Shown piece by piece: positions 22,637 through 33,399 of a DNA stretch of 64,000 bases; the stretch's first letter is position 1; each line of letters begins with the position of its first letter. Location of the stretch: NCBI RefSeq assembly GCF_000005505.3, contig NC_016135.3, positions 6,217,501 to 6,281,500 of the forward strand, in the 5' to 3' direction. The position numbers and the translations under genes were made by a program. This stretch comes from Brachypodium distachyon. Its lineage: Eukaryota > Streptophyta > Magnoliopsida > Poales > Poaceae. The notes below the pieces were generated by a model. That model did no database searches. It saw only the letters and a list, made by a program, of their open reading frames with translations, and was not told where the DNA came from.

Positions 22637-23433
22637 AACCTAATTTTTGGCTTATAAAAACTCTCCCTAACCCTAATCCCCACCACACCTCCTCTCTCTC
22701 TCTCTACCCCTGCTGCCGCCTCCTCCCCATCTCTCTCCCTCCCTCCCCGATTCTCTCTCCCGTCCCTCCCGTGCTCACCCTCCGTCGCCCCGCGGCCTCC
22801 CTCGACCCCGCCGACGCCGCCATGGAAGCCCGCCCCGGCTGCGCCTCCTCCGGATCCGGCCGCCCCGGACCCCGCCGCCTCCAGATCCGGCCGCCCCGGC
22901 CCCCTCCGCCCTCAGATCCGGCCTCCCGCGCCGGACAGCAGTACTCCGCCGCCGAGGTATATAACCGTCTCTCTCTCCATCTCCATCTCTCGTTCTCTCT
23001 CTCACCCTCTCTCTCTCTCACAGCCTCTTTCCCTCACAGACGGACTTCGCCGCCGCCGGATCCGGTGGACCCGGGCTCCCTCCCTCTTCCTGATGCCTTC
23101 GCGGGAGCCAGCCCCTGCAGCCCCGGCGTGATTTTTTTTGTGATTTGTTGTATGCGACGTGGATTAATTCATCAATTGGTTTGATTAAATTGTGAATTTG
23201 TGATTTGTTGATTCATCGCGTGCTGGTTGTGGCCCCATTTTGTTTTCAAATGTCAAAAATTATATCAATGTCGGGTCCTACAGTATCCGCCACTGATGTG
23301 CATATCATCACGAACGGGCCAACCGCCCGCCACTGATGTACCCCACATCACTAGCAAGAAGTTAGTGGCGGGCGGTATGCCCGTTACTGATAGACACTTT
23401 TGACCGTTACTGATAAACGTTTTTGTAGAAGTG
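22637..23433. mobile_element. 3' part of an outer CACTA element
   Basis: The right end is GTTTTTGTAGAAGTG at 23433, whose reverse complement CACTTCTACAAAAAC is a CACTA-type terminus. The subterminal area (23280-23420) has repeated GCCACTGATG and CCGTTACTGATA motifs. The same GCCACTGATG motif occurs at 20222, left of the inner element, which supports nesting. The 5' terminus was not found. Bases 22650-23130 look like a gene promoter and first exon (CTTATAAAAAC box, CT-rich leader, ATG at 22821, Pro/Arg-rich codons, then GAGGTATAT as a possible donor). This may be captured host sequence, but I do not recognise the protein. Confidence 0.6.
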
Positions 23434-24266
23434 ACATTGTATGTGATTTTATTCCGTACACATCTCCTATCCGCAATATTCAGATTTTTTTGTCTTGCAT
23501 GGGAATAGACAGTTTACTTTGTACTATTATCGTGCCTGCTTGTTTGGTTGGTAAAAAAAGACCTTTGTGGACAATCAGGGTTGTCGTGCTTAGCCAGATT
23601 ATCACAGTTGTGCCTGCACTAATAAATCGAGAGTAATCATTCTTGTTGATAGATTGGTAAACTCATTAAACATCATGAAGCGTATGTGAAAACCTTTCTC
23701 TAATTTCATAACGGCGTGAATTATGTGAGCGTCCAACGTACGTCATGATGTGAAAATGGAACTTTCACCGGCAAAAAAAAGAAGAGGAGAAAATGGAACT
23801 TTTCCCGGCAGTTAATTCATGTCTAAATCTAGTCTATAAAGATAATTGAGCGCGCGTAGCAATTTTTGTACGGACACCTCGTGGACAATAATGTCCGTCA
23901 ATAGTATTTCACTCTATTTCTTTAGTATATCTCGGTTCATGCATTCTAGTGTGCATGTCAGGGAATGACATGCGGCAGACACATATAAAAAGTATGCAAA
24001 ACATATTATTTCTTCTCAATTTGATAACCGTGAATGATTGATTCGATCAACGGACTCCATCTGTCCAGCTTCAACCAGGAAAAAAAAGGGGTTGCACAGC
24101 AACCACACACACTATAATAGAGATTTTTAAAAGAAACATACACTGCAGAATACGTACAAGAATCGGCCGGAGAAGTGGAGATCATATAGTCTTGACTCCC
24201 GTCGGCCGGAGTCTCCCCGGCGGCGCTAGCTTGTTCATGCGGACCGGCGCACATACGTACGGAGTA
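23434..24266. other. Intergenic, nothing recognised
   Basis: The sequence is AT-rich with short ORFs only. No domain, RNA gene or repeat structure was recognised. Confidence 0.5.
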
Positions 24267-24383
24267 CTCCTTCCGTTTCATAAATCTTGTCGAAATGTTG
24301 CATGATATGTATCTAGACAGTTTTTAAAAATAGATACCTTCATATTTGATCAAATTTGAGACAAGAATTATGGAACAGAGGGA
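24267..24383. mobile_element. Stowaway-like MITE
   Basis: It starts after TA with CTCCTTCCGTTTCATAA and ends ...ATTATGGAACAGAGGGA, an imperfect inverted pair in about 117 bp. The interior carries the usual TCTAGACA...ATTTGATCAAATTTGAGACAA type sequence. The right TA is worn. It lies about 150 bp downstream of the FPF1-like stop codon. Confidence 0.75.
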
Positions 24384-24537
24384 TCGAATACCATACAAAA
24401 TATAAGCACACCAGCTTAATTTGAATTCACACACATACAATACCTACATACGGTTGGCCCGTACGACGATATATCTTGGCATATTGCCATCGTCCCGTCG
24501 ATCTGGGCACATATAGAAAGGCGCAGGCAGTCCATGT

Positions 24538-24861
24538 CTAGGCGTCGCGGACCTGGAAGATGTTGCGGGTCTTGACGACGATGTCGTACATATGGACGAG
24601 CTTGATGCGGGCGAAGTCGCGGGGCACGGAGATGAGGTGCACCGTGGAGCGCTGGTGGAACTGCAGAAGGCAAGGGTCGTTGAGGTAGCGCTCCCACCCG
24701 AGCTCCCCGAGACGCCGCTCCAGGACGTCGTACGAGGTCACAACCTCGCTGCTCGGCACATGCACCAGCACCTTCCCCGGCCGTGCTGCCCGGCTGCTCC
24801 CAGGAGCCTCGCTCTCCGCCCGCCTCAGGATGCCGTCCTCAAACACCCACACCCCAGTCAT
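24538..24861 (-). CDS. FLOWERING PROMOTING FACTOR 1-like protein
   Basis: This is a single-exon ORF of 107 codons starting MTGVWVFEDGILRR. It matches FPF1-family proteins along its length: the family N-terminus (xGVWVFxxGxxR), KVLVHVPSSEVVTSYDVLE, LGWERYLNDPCLLQFH, RSTVHLISVPRDF and the C-terminal MYDIVVKTRNIFQVRD. The length is typical (about 105-120 aa). Family members are small soluble proteins linked genetically to flowering time, root growth and gibberellin response, and their biochemical role is not established. A TATA box lies 133 bp upstream of the start codon. The gene is GC-rich and intact, and its nearest neighbours are MITEs and LINE fragments. Confidence 0.95.
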   Translation of the reverse strand: MTGVWVFEDGILRRAESEAPGSSRAARPGKVLVHVPSSEVVTSYDVLERRLGELGWERYLNDPCLLQFHQRSTVHLISVPRDFARIKLVHMYDIVVKTRNIFQVRDA

Positions 24862-24993
24862 CCTTCCTACCGCTAGCTATATATGTTTTCAGTTCACTTG
24901 TTGCAGGTTCTTGCTACAAGCTGCTAGTTAAGCTATGTCGATTTCGGGCGATTAATGGTGCTGTGAGCAAATGGGAGGGAAGAAGGGGCACGG

Positions 24994-25001
24994 TTTATAT
25001 A
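24994..25001 (-). promoter_or_regulatory. TATA box of the FPF1-like gene
   Basis: The minus strand reads CTCTATATAAACCG, about 135 bp before the ATG at 24861 in the correct orientation. Confidence 0.65.
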
Positions 25002-25364
25002 GAGGGGCCGGGAGGCTAGGCGATGACGACATGACGTAGGCGTCTATAGACAATGCTCCGCTCCCAGCATCGGCTAAGGTGGGTCCCGGCGGCTCGGCGG
25101 TGTTGTCCTCCTCGGAATGAGGTGGTGTGGGCCCCCGGGAATCACGGCGCCTCTCCAAACATAGAAGCAGAACCTTGTTGGAACTTTCCAATCGAAGGAC
25201 TACCGTCGGCCGTTAGAATGGCTGGTTGGACGGCTAGATCATCGTTTGAGGTCATGTGGGCCTCGGAAAGAAGAGATGATGATGATCGATGAATATTGTA
25301 ATACATAAAGAAAAAGTAGGTTACGTGTATATATACTTGACTCAAGCAAATTGAATTCTTTAAT

Positions 25365-25455
25365 CAAATTTGTCCAAATATGGATGTATCTATTTTTAAA
25401 AACGTCTAGATATATGCATATAATATTTCGACAACAATTTAGGATCGGAGAAAGT
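25365..25455. mobile_element. Stowaway-like MITE remnant
   Basis: The interior TCCAAATATGGATGTATCTAT and the right end ATCGGAGAAAGTAC resemble the other Stowaway copies here. The left inverted repeat is degraded. Confidence 0.45.
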
Positions 25456-26089
25456 ACATTAAGAAAGTACACCAAATCAAACACACTTCAAATTTTAAAA
25501 ATTAGTGTATATACTGGCCAAGTTATTAAAGTACGTACAAGACCGTGTATATATATAATTAGATTTAGATTAGCATAAATGTAATCACTTATTAGTTATT
25601 CTTAAAAAGAAAAGAAAAAAGATAATGGAAACCTTGAGAGAAAATTGCTCTGCTTTTTTGACAGCTTATACTCGTAGTATTAGGAAGAGAAACAGTGAAG
25701 ATTGCTCTGCTTATACTCGTATTAAGAAGAGAAACAGTGAAAACAAAGTTTTGCCGCACGCTTACCTAGAGAGCCCATTCCACAAAATAGCATGTCCTGA
25801 CAGATGTGTTTTGAGGGGATGTCCTGACACATCTAGCTTAGCGTGTTCCATGTTCTAGGGAAAAAATATGCATGCTTGATATTTTTGATTCCCTGATTTT
25901 TGTTCCTTTCAGTCGGTTTATCGTAGACTTACGCCAGCATGCAGCCTGGCAGGCCGAGTCCGGCCCCTCCATGTTGTTGTCATTATTTTCTCAGTTATCC
26001 GCTTTTCTTTTACTCATCTGTTTTTCAGTTTTTTTAGGGGAAACAGTAGGAAAAATGCCTACTACAAACACATTAAAATGAAAATATGT
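25456..26089. other. Intergenic, short direct repeat only
   Basis: A 50-bp stretch (GCTCTGCTTTTTTGACAGC... AAGAGAAACAGTGAA) is partly repeated at 25647-25700 and 25702-25742. No gene was recognised. Confidence 0.4.
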
Positions 26090-26790
26090 ACAGAAATATT
26101 ACAGATGGGAAATGAAAAGGAACTGCAAAAAGCAACTATCTAAACGCCTCTATCCATTATTGCTTGAAGTTGCCATATGACTTTCTCTTTGCTCTGTGGA
26201 AGATAAGATTGAGTTCTTCTTTAAAATATTTTTCTGCATCCATAGAGGTCTGGCTGAGTGCCCTGAAAAATCAATTCATCTCAGATCTTCCAGATGTTCC
26301 ATAGGACCAGCGAGGTAATTTCCATGTGGAAAGGAGCCTTGATAAGCTGCTTGATGTTTCTGATGAACAGCGTTGCAGGCTGTGTATCCAGCACACATGT
26401 ACTTCCAGCGTGTCACTGCAAATGGACATTCAAAAAAGAGGTATTCCCTGGATTCTGAGCTGTGGTCACCACACACGACGCAATCATATGATGGAAGAGG
26501 TGGAAGGTTCTTTGCTGGAGCATGTCCCTGGTGTTCAATCTATTAATCAATAAGAGCCATATGAAGAATTTGTGTTTCAACTGGCAACAAGATTTCCAGC
26601 TCCAATTGAATGTGTCCTGAATATCAATGTGTTGTTTTTCAGTTTTCTGATCCATATTGATTTCTTTTTTGCGAAGAATTCTCATCAGTTTGGACATTTT
26701 TAAGGTGATGATGATGTTTTCTATATATTCATGAGTTAGTGATATTGTGTCCTTGAACATCTCATCACTACATGTATCAACAAATACATG
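26090..26790 (-). pseudogene. LINE fragment: reverse-transcriptase zinc-binding domain
   Basis: Two minus frames together give the zf-RVT region of plant LINE-1 polyproteins. One has KHKFFIWLLLINRLNTRDML (26560-26470). The other has CVVCGDHSSESREYLFFECPFA-type residues (26480-26420), with the CxxC and HLFFxC-like spacing. A frameshift separates them. The left border near 26090 has an A-rich run on the plus strand rather than a clean tail. It is a dead fragment. Confidence 0.7.
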
Positions 26791-27450
26791 ATTTGGTTGT
26801 GAGACTCGTATTCCAAGATGTTCTAACGGTCCCTAGTTATTGAATTTATGTGGACACATGACCTAGACGAATATAGTACTATTCGGGGTGATGACTATGT
26901 TTCACAAGTCATGGGCAAGTATGGACTCGGGGATGGAGATCACAGAGTTGGACAAACCCGCACTAAGCCACAAAGAGATGATTGTCATTTGTTAGTTGCA
27001 AGTACATTTTTTGTGTTTACTTGTTGGTCGTTGTTTGCTTAGCTTTGTTTCCATCAAGTAGATCATTTTTGTTTTCGTGGAGTTCTTGGTCTAGTTGGAA
27101 TCGTCAATTTTTGGTTCAGATCTGAGACCCACCCTAGGTCGGCGAGATCGGTTCATCTTGTCCTAGTCAGAGTCGTCAAGTTTCTACGGATCCGAGTTTC
27201 CCTGCACTCAGTCGGTGAGATTTGTTTCCAATCCGAGTCAGGTTTGAGGTCCGTTTGTTTTGCCCAATCCGGGCATGTTCACATCTCCGTTTTTTATAGC
27301 CTATTCGATCTTTGCGTGAACTTACCTATTTCCGCCCCATAAGCACTAGATTAATAAGTTATTGTATCATTTAATCCTATATTTCAACTTGTTGCACTGA
27401 ACTTCTCGCGCGTTACAACTTCTTGTATGACCATCGTTATTACCTCTTTT
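26791..27450. other. Intergenic, unrecognised repeat-like sequence
   Basis: Only short ORFs are present, such as one of 64 codons at 26848. The phrase structure (GATCCGAGTTTCC, CCAATCCGAG) hints at an old LTR, but no ends or domains are visible. Confidence 0.3.
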
Positions 27451-27605
27451 GAAGAGGTCTGAGGAGGGTAGCCGTTTTATAGTAAAAAAAAAGAAAAGAA
27501 AGAAGAGGGTAGCCTCGGATTATTTTCTTTTGAAGAGGTTTGAAGAGGGTAGCCGTTTTACAAAAACTGAAAAGAAAAAAGGGTGTAACCTCGGATCATT
27601 TTGAG
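27451..27605. repeat. Tandem duplication, 2 x ~78 bp
   Basis: Both copies carry TGAAGAGGTYTGARGAGGGT, AGCCGTTTTA, an A/G-rich run and AGCCTCGGAT or AACCTCGGAT. Confidence 0.75.
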
Positions 27606-28140
27606 TTGTCGCAGAAATCTTGAGGACACAATCGACGTCACAGACGGTATGATGAGCGAACCGTCCGGACAAAACGGTAACCCTTTGGCCGAGGCCTTTT
27701 CGAATTTATGGCTCTCGGCGCGTACATGAACAGAGCCTGCAGCCGTCAGAGGAGCATTTGGATTGATATCTCTTCTCCGGCAGACCAGCGCGCACCCCGT
27801 CCACCTCCAGTTAATTTTTTTCGTCCGGTCGACGGACGTCCCTCTCGCCGCCGTCTGTGCGTTGTGCCTTGCCCCTCTGCTGCAGGAGGCAATGGCACGG
27901 CCACGTGAGGAGCCATGCACGCACCCCCGCCCACGTGCAGGCGCACGCGCCCCGTCGGCATCCGCGGCCCACCTCATCCTCATCGGTGGTTTCCGAATTC
28001 CGACGAGAATGACGGTGTACGTTTACAAAGGTCGCTTGCTTGTGGTCGCTGTACAGTTGTAACTGCCCGGGCTGCCACCGCACGGTCCACCAGACCACCA
28101 ACGTGCACGGGACCGGATCCACGAGGAAGGATGATGTGAG
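27606..28140. other. GC-rich segment with overlapping ORFs, unrecognised
   Basis: Bases 27700-28000 are GC-rich with ORFs of 60-140 codons on both strands, none with a recognisable domain. It could be the decayed 5' end of a gene or captured sequence. Codon evidence is insufficient to choose a strand. Confidence 0.3.
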
Positions 28141-28148
28141 GAGATTTA

Positions 28149-28420
28149 CTCCTTTTTAAATACAAAAGATGTTCGAACTTGTTCTAGGCTGAATTTTTAA
28201 AACGTTTGACCAGTTTATTAACAAATCTATAACATCTACAACCATTTAATAAGTTTTATTAAATATGTCAGGATATATTAATTCATAGTATATTTATCCC
28301 ATATTGTAGATGTTGATATTGTAAATGTCAGTATACTTTTCTATAAATTTAGTCAAACCTTAGTAAATTTGATTTAGGAACAAGCTCCATAACATCACAT
28401 CTTATATGTAGGAACAGAGA
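28149..28420. mobile_element. Stowaway/mariner-type MITE, about 270 bp
   Basis: The left end after TA is CTCCTTTTTAAATACAAAAG. The right end ACATCTTATATGTAGGAACAGAG is its imperfect inverse. The interior is AT-rich with its own hairpin (TTATTAAATATG...). The right TA is worn. Confidence 0.65.
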
Positions 28421-28489
28421 TTGTAGACAAGACTGTTTTTCTCTTATAAGTTTCAGGTTATTTATAGAAGACAGTAAAACATGCTATAA

Positions 28490-28960
28490 AATATGCTACT
28501 CCGTCTCTTCTACTGTCCTTGTGGTGGCGGCTTCAACGACGAGTACATGCACTCTAGTGAAAACATCCCTATTCATGTAATGGCGACGTGCGCCCGCGTT
28601 GTACCTTTGTTGAAAGTGGTGGCTCGAATCTCTACTTTGGGGATGAATATATATCCCACGTTCGACTTTCGGTTGACTTGTCATCATCGACGCATGTGCA
28701 ATGATTCCTTTTTAAAAGCTTTGCATAGGAGTTGTGTTCTTTCGTTTGTTTTGGTCTTTTACCATAGGGTTAGTGGTAGTATGATGAAGTTATTGTCGCG
28801 AGACATTCGACCTCATGTGTTTATTTTTCTTTTTTGTGATCGATTTTGTTCGGTTTTGATGCCTTGCTTTGCCTGGTTTTTTAATAATATTTGGTTGTGT
28901 GCATCAACCGATGCAGAGGCCGGGGGTTATGCTTCTTTTCGATAGAAACATATTCTAGTG
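28490..28960 (+). mobile_element. Probable LINE 3' end
   Basis: The end GTTGTGTGCATCAACCGATG-CAGAGGCCGGGGG-TTATGCTTCTTTTCGA resembles 3' tails of grass LINEs. No domain is visible, and the coding part is absent or decayed. Confidence 0.35.
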
Positions 28961-29115
28961 TCCTATCTTGCTCTTAGTGTAAGTAAATAATATTAATCAA
29001 ATACATATGAAAAAATGTGAATTTTAGTTTGACGATAAAAAAAACCAATTTCCTTGTAAAGAGACCAACTATTAGTCAAGAAAGGTTGACATCACACCAT
29101 TATACATACACATCA

Positions 29116-29215
29116 TTTTCTTTCTTGTAACCGGATCCACCAGAATCAAATGACGTTACATGTTATTCTTTCTCTCGTGACCGGATCCACGAGCATCGGA
29201 TGACGTTCAATGTGA
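29116..29215. repeat. Tandem duplication, 2 x ~48 bp
   Basis: TTCTTTCTTGTAACCGGATC... ATGACGTTACA is repeated as TTCTTTCTCTCGTGACCGGATC ... ATGACGTTCAA. Each copy holds an ACGT core. Confidence 0.7.
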
Positions 29216-29364
29216 AAGATGATTCTTACTCTGATTAAACATAAGCATACAAATAATTTGTACTAAAGCAACGACAATAATTATGTAATTGGAGTAGTGA
29301 ATCCATGGTGCTAACCAACCAAAAAATTCCCTCCTTCCATCACATGCCGTGTAAGTATAAATGG

Positions 29365-29815
29365 ACAACGGTCTGGCCCGGCAAGAAATAAACGGGCCTA
29401 GCCCGATCAAGCCCGACAACAAAGGGGCCGTGTCAGGCCCAAAACTCATCCTCTAGGCCCAGGCGCAGCACCGAGCCTGGACGGGCTGGCCCAGGCCTGT
29501 TAAGCCCGACAGGGCCAGCAAGGCCAAATGTACAAAAAAATTAAAAAAGAGTTTGGGTTTGGGTCAAAACTGTGAAGTTGATGGGCCAAAACTAGTTGAT
29601 ATGATGGGTCAAATGTAAAAATAAGTTGGATTGTGCCAGATTTTTGAGAGTTGATGGGCCAAATAAGAGATATCTAAAAAAAAAGATAAATGTGCCGACG
29701 AGGGTCTGAGGTAGAAGCCCAGGCTCGGCACAGGCTGGTGCTCGGGCCGGCTCGGTCCAATTAATTCTGTGCCGGGGCAGGCCGGGTTTTCGGGCCCGAT
29801 GGCCACCTGTTATAC
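29365..29815. repeat. GC-rich dispersed repeat with inverted 'GGCCCG' ends
   Basis: The left part (TCTGGCCCGGCA, CGGGCCTAGCCCG) and the right part (GGGCCGGCTCGG, CGGGTTTTCGGGCCCGATGG) are rich in related inverted motifs around an AT-rich centre with repeated TTGATGGGCCAAA. This looks like a non-autonomous DNA transposon found widely in grasses, but I cannot define ends or a target duplication. Confidence 0.4.
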
Positions 29816-29944
29816 TGTAAGCTGCTACGAGTAGTACACAGCGTCGTGTTACCCCGTTATCCCGTTATCCCACCCTATTCAATGTTTGTTGTCACCGCTG
29901 ACACTCCTGGTCCTAGCCACTGCATTTTACCAATCCTTTTTTGC

Positions 29945-30330
29945 GAGAAATGGGGAATATATTAACGGGTCAAAGAGTTACAATTAGCGGCCAAAAGCTT
30001 CACAATACATAAAGAAGCCTCGAGTCACACCATTGCAGACTTTTGTGCTAATTTGCAAGCCCATGTTGCCTATTCAGTTTCTTTACCACAACCAACGACC
30101 ACGCTACGAGTTTCACGATACAACCAACCTATTGCAAAGAGGCTCTCCTTCTCATCCTCGAGTGCAGCGACCACAGCAGCGGAGTCTGACTCTGAAATTG
30201 TCGGCATGTTGATCCATTCCTTCATTGCCCGGGCGCCGGGCGCCCTGAACATGGCCAGACCTTCAGCTTCCTTCGTACTCGCACACATAGGAAATTTCTT
30301 CCACATGACAGGAGCATATTTCTTCTCTAC
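29945..30330 (-). pseudogene. LINE-type RNase H fragment
   Basis: The minus frame 30306-30070 reads ASTKEAEGLAMFRAPGARAM, then INMPTISESDSAAVVAALEDE and FAIGWLYRETRSVV. This is the plant RNase H-like domain found at the end of LINE-1 polyproteins (EAEGLAM, ESDS with the catalytic Asp region). The plus-strand start at 29940 has TTTTTTGCGAGAAATGGGG, the inverse of a LINE tail. It is a truncated copy. Confidence 0.65.
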
Positions 30331-32038
30331 AATTTCTGACGAGTAAAATATACCGACAGTCCTAATATTAATGACGAAATGTCAAGTTAGTTCTAAAATT
30401 ACTAAACTATATATTTAGATCTCAATATTTTGTAAAGTGGGTCACGACAGGTCCTAAGCTCGTACATGAGTGTTTGACCGGCCTACGTGGCGTGTTGACC
30501 TAATACACGTAGGCAAAGGGATCCGCTAGACATAACTGGTGCAACTGCTCGCTTCCATCATCACGAGTCGTCTACCGTCCAAGTCGGACGGTGCTACGTG
30601 CCGCCGTCTTCGTCGCCAGGAACGTCGTCAAATCAATTCGATCGTCATCACGGGTTCTTCATCTTCATCGAAACAGTACGTAATCCGTGATCCGATCTAC
30701 TGTTTAGTTATGATTTGCGAGATTATATTATTATTGATTGTGCTGTTGAATACCTCTAGTATATTGAAGATGCATATGCTAGTTGTTGTCATGATCTATA
30801 TTATGGAATTAATCATTAATTTGTTATTCTCGAAATTGTTTAATTTTCCAACAATAAGTAAATTCATATTTGAACAAATTTAAAATAATTAATATGGATC
30901 CGAGTACAAAAGTAGCCGAAGCCTCGAGGGAAGCATTCTATTGCTTCTTTTCCTGACACAACCCCCGCCGTATCGTCCACCAGGGGCCTCCCGAGCTCAA
31001 CAACGAGTAACCAGCCAAGGAATAATAAGCATGGACGGAGGGATGCACAGCAGCTACGCGCAGTGGCGTGAACCACAGACGGCCCTTCGTCTCCTACTCC
31101 GTCAACCGCCTCCCAGTTTTACGGTGATGAGCGAAGCTCTCGCCTGGTTGCCTCGCAGGCCCGCCGATCGGTCGACTCAGAGAAGACCACGGACGGGGAT
31201 AATAAGGCAACGGAAAACAATTACCCGCCGGTATCCTGATGGTACTGAGCTCGCGTGCACTCCACAGTGCTGTATGGCCGAACACCACGACAGGAGCGTG
31301 AAAGAAAGATCAACACTAGAAGTTGCGGCGCACCCCACCACCGCTTTTTTTAAAAGCTCGGCACCCGATTTCCAACGACTCCTTTGGCGAACCAACATTT
31401 GACCCGACACTGGCTGGGTCACTGGTGTGGACTGCGTAGCTTAGCTAGCTAGCCGCACTCCAAACAAGCCGAACAAAAATCGAGAGCGCGGCTGACACGA
31501 GTCAACGATGCCAGCGGCACCGATGGGGACCGCCTGCCGCGTTTCTTGACCGCTTCCTCCCACCCTTCGCTGTCGCTCCGGTCCCACCATGGACCAAAAG
31601 CGTACTACTATGCCCGCTCAACCACTTGGTCCCGCCGCACACTCTTCTAGTCTTCTGTCTCTCCGCCTTCTTAATTTCGGTTTCGTTTAATAATGGGGGG
31701 AGAGATTTCCCTCGTGTCCTCGTCAGGTTCGGAGAGAAAATTGTACGAGCATGAATTTAGTCAATACTGTACTAACCTTACGTTTTGATTATGCGGTCAA
31801 AACGCCGAGCACGCTTACGCATCTTTATCTCTCTTGCTTACTACTACATTCAACTTTCTTCTCCAAAGCTGAGAGCTCGGTGCTTCCTAATTTGTTCTTT
31901 ACAAGCTGCTAGTACAGTTACTACTACTACACTGATGCGATTGATTCAACAAGAAGAAGTCTAATGGTAATCAAGCGAACATGAGCAATAATAAGCTAAG
32001 TTTAATTAACAGGCCGGTGTACTGATAAGGAAGAAACT
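30331..32038. other. Intergenic plus the 3' flank of the WRKY gene
   Basis: Bases 30900-31430 contain ORFs on both strands (153 codons on plus at 30941) without a recognisable domain. A short inverted pair CCTACGTG/CACGTAGG lies at 30482-30513. The 3' UTR of the WRKY gene should lie left of 32039. Confidence 0.35.
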
Positions 32039-33156
32039 TCAAAGCTCGTGGAGTGCGGCGAGCGGCGGCGGCGGCGGCTCCTGGTCGGCGGGCGCGTGGC
32101 GGTGGTCGCCTTCGTAGGTGACGATGAGCATGGAGGGCTCGCTGGGGTCGCGCTCCACGTGCTTCCGCGCCGGGCACCCGCGCACCGTGCTGCATTTGTA
32201 GTAGCCTCTGCACACATCAATCATGGAGTTAGTTCACGGGAGAAAATTAAAGATTTCGCTTTGCCAATTTTGGTCTCGGTGTGTCTGTCTCACCGCGGAT
32301 AGGGGGAGCCCTTGATGGGCTTCTGCCCGTACTTGCGCCACGAGAAATCGTCGGCCGGGATCTCGGCCGCCTTGGAACTGATGGCCGGCACGCGGGTCAT
32401 CCGCCTCACCCGAGACTTCCTGCGGATTCCGATCCATTTCATTCTTCAGCAAAGGAAAAACAGAGGAAAAAACAGAGACAAGAAAATCGATAATTTGCTA
32501 GTCCAGCCAACTGACCTGCGCTTGGAGCAGTGGCAGCGGCCACCGGAGGCGCCGGCGACGTTCTCGGAGTGCGCGTGGTCGTGGCACTTGTGCTTCGCAG
32601 CCAGCGGCGGCTTCCCGCAGCTGGCCGAAGGCGGCGGCGGGAACACCATGGAAGAGGACACGCCAGCGCGCCCGTTGGACACGCTCCCGTCACCGGTCAC
32701 CGACGACAGAAACGACGAGCTCGCGGTCGCGGCAGAGACGCTCAGCCCGGCGTCCTTATTCCCGTACCCGGCCTTGGTGAAGTCCAGCGTCACGGAAGAA
32801 GACCTTACTACCACCGGCGCCTGCTGCTGGTGCTCGGGGCCCTGGGACTGCGCCACCACGGGGCCGCGCCGGAACCTGGCGTGGCCGGTGCGGTTGAGGA
32901 TGGAGATCACCTTCTTGAACTTGGACACCGTCATGTCCGTGATCTCCCTGCAGTCCACCTGCTCCTGCTGCTGCTGCTGCTTCCCCTTGGCCTGCTCCGG
33001 TGCCGCGACGGCCGGGGAGCTCTCGGCGCCGGTGCCCGTCTGGGAGAGCCGCAGGATGAGGTGCTCCATCCCGCGCAGCCCCGCCGCCGCCGCCTCCTGG
33101 ATCGCCGCCTGCTCGTCCGCCCGCCCGTATCCTCCCATCAGATCCATGGTCATCAT
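32039..33156 (-). CDS. WRKY transcription factor, group IId (OsWRKY51/68-like)
   Basis: Three exons (33156-32516, 32419-32294, 32207-32039) with GT-AG introns join in frame to 311 codons plus stop. The protein begins [16 protein letters not shown]. It has the calmodulin-binding/HARF region of group IId ([20 protein letters not shown]), then the plant zinc cluster ([12 protein letters not shown]...[10 protein letters not shown]). The WRKY domain follows: [20 protein letters not shown] in exon 2 and a C-X5-C...H-X-H zinc finger in exon 3 (CSTVRGC, HRH). The intron after PYPR is at the conserved position of this group. WRKY proteins bind W-box DNA (TTGAC C/T) and regulate defence and stress genes in the nucleus. 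I recall rice WRKY51/68 as very similar. The Met at 33156 was chosen because the upstream in-frame codons start only with TTG. Confidence 0.96.
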
Positions 33157-33189
33157 CGCCCCAAAATCGCTGCTCGCTCGCCGGACAAT

Positions 33190-33398
33190 GGTCAATGGAT
33201 TAATTGGTGGAAGAAGAAGAAGAAGAAGTGGGAGGGATGGGGGGAGGCCGGGTTATAAAACGAGGGGAGAATGTGACTGACCGGCAGCAGCAGGTGGTGG
33301 ACCAGTTCGAGTCAAAGCGGAGTACCTGTGTTAGTCACTGGTGAGCGATTCGACCGTTGGATGAGACGGACGGATTGGATGGATGGAGAAAGTTGACT
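33190..33398. promoter_or_regulatory. W-boxes and TATA-like element upstream of the WRKY gene
   Basis: TTGACC on minus at 33190-33195 (probably in the 5' UTR), TTGACT on minus at 33310-33315 and TTGACT on plus at 33393-33398 all fit the W-box consensus. A TATA-like TTTTATAAC (minus) lies at 33253-33260, about 100 bp before the ATG. W-boxes in WRKY promoters usually indicate auto- or cross-regulation. Here that is an inference from motif presence only. Confidence 0.5.
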
Positions 33399-33399
33399 A

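Noticed and set aside
33157..33195. Earlier start for the WRKY protein (frame extends 13 codons upstream)
   Set aside because: The extension has no ATG, only TTG. The family N-terminus begins at the ATG at 33156.
32530..33258. 242-codon plus-strand ORF
   Set aside because: It is the shadow of WRKY exon 1 on the other strand. GC-rich coding with few AT codons leaves the antisense open. The minus frame has the WRKY family motifs.
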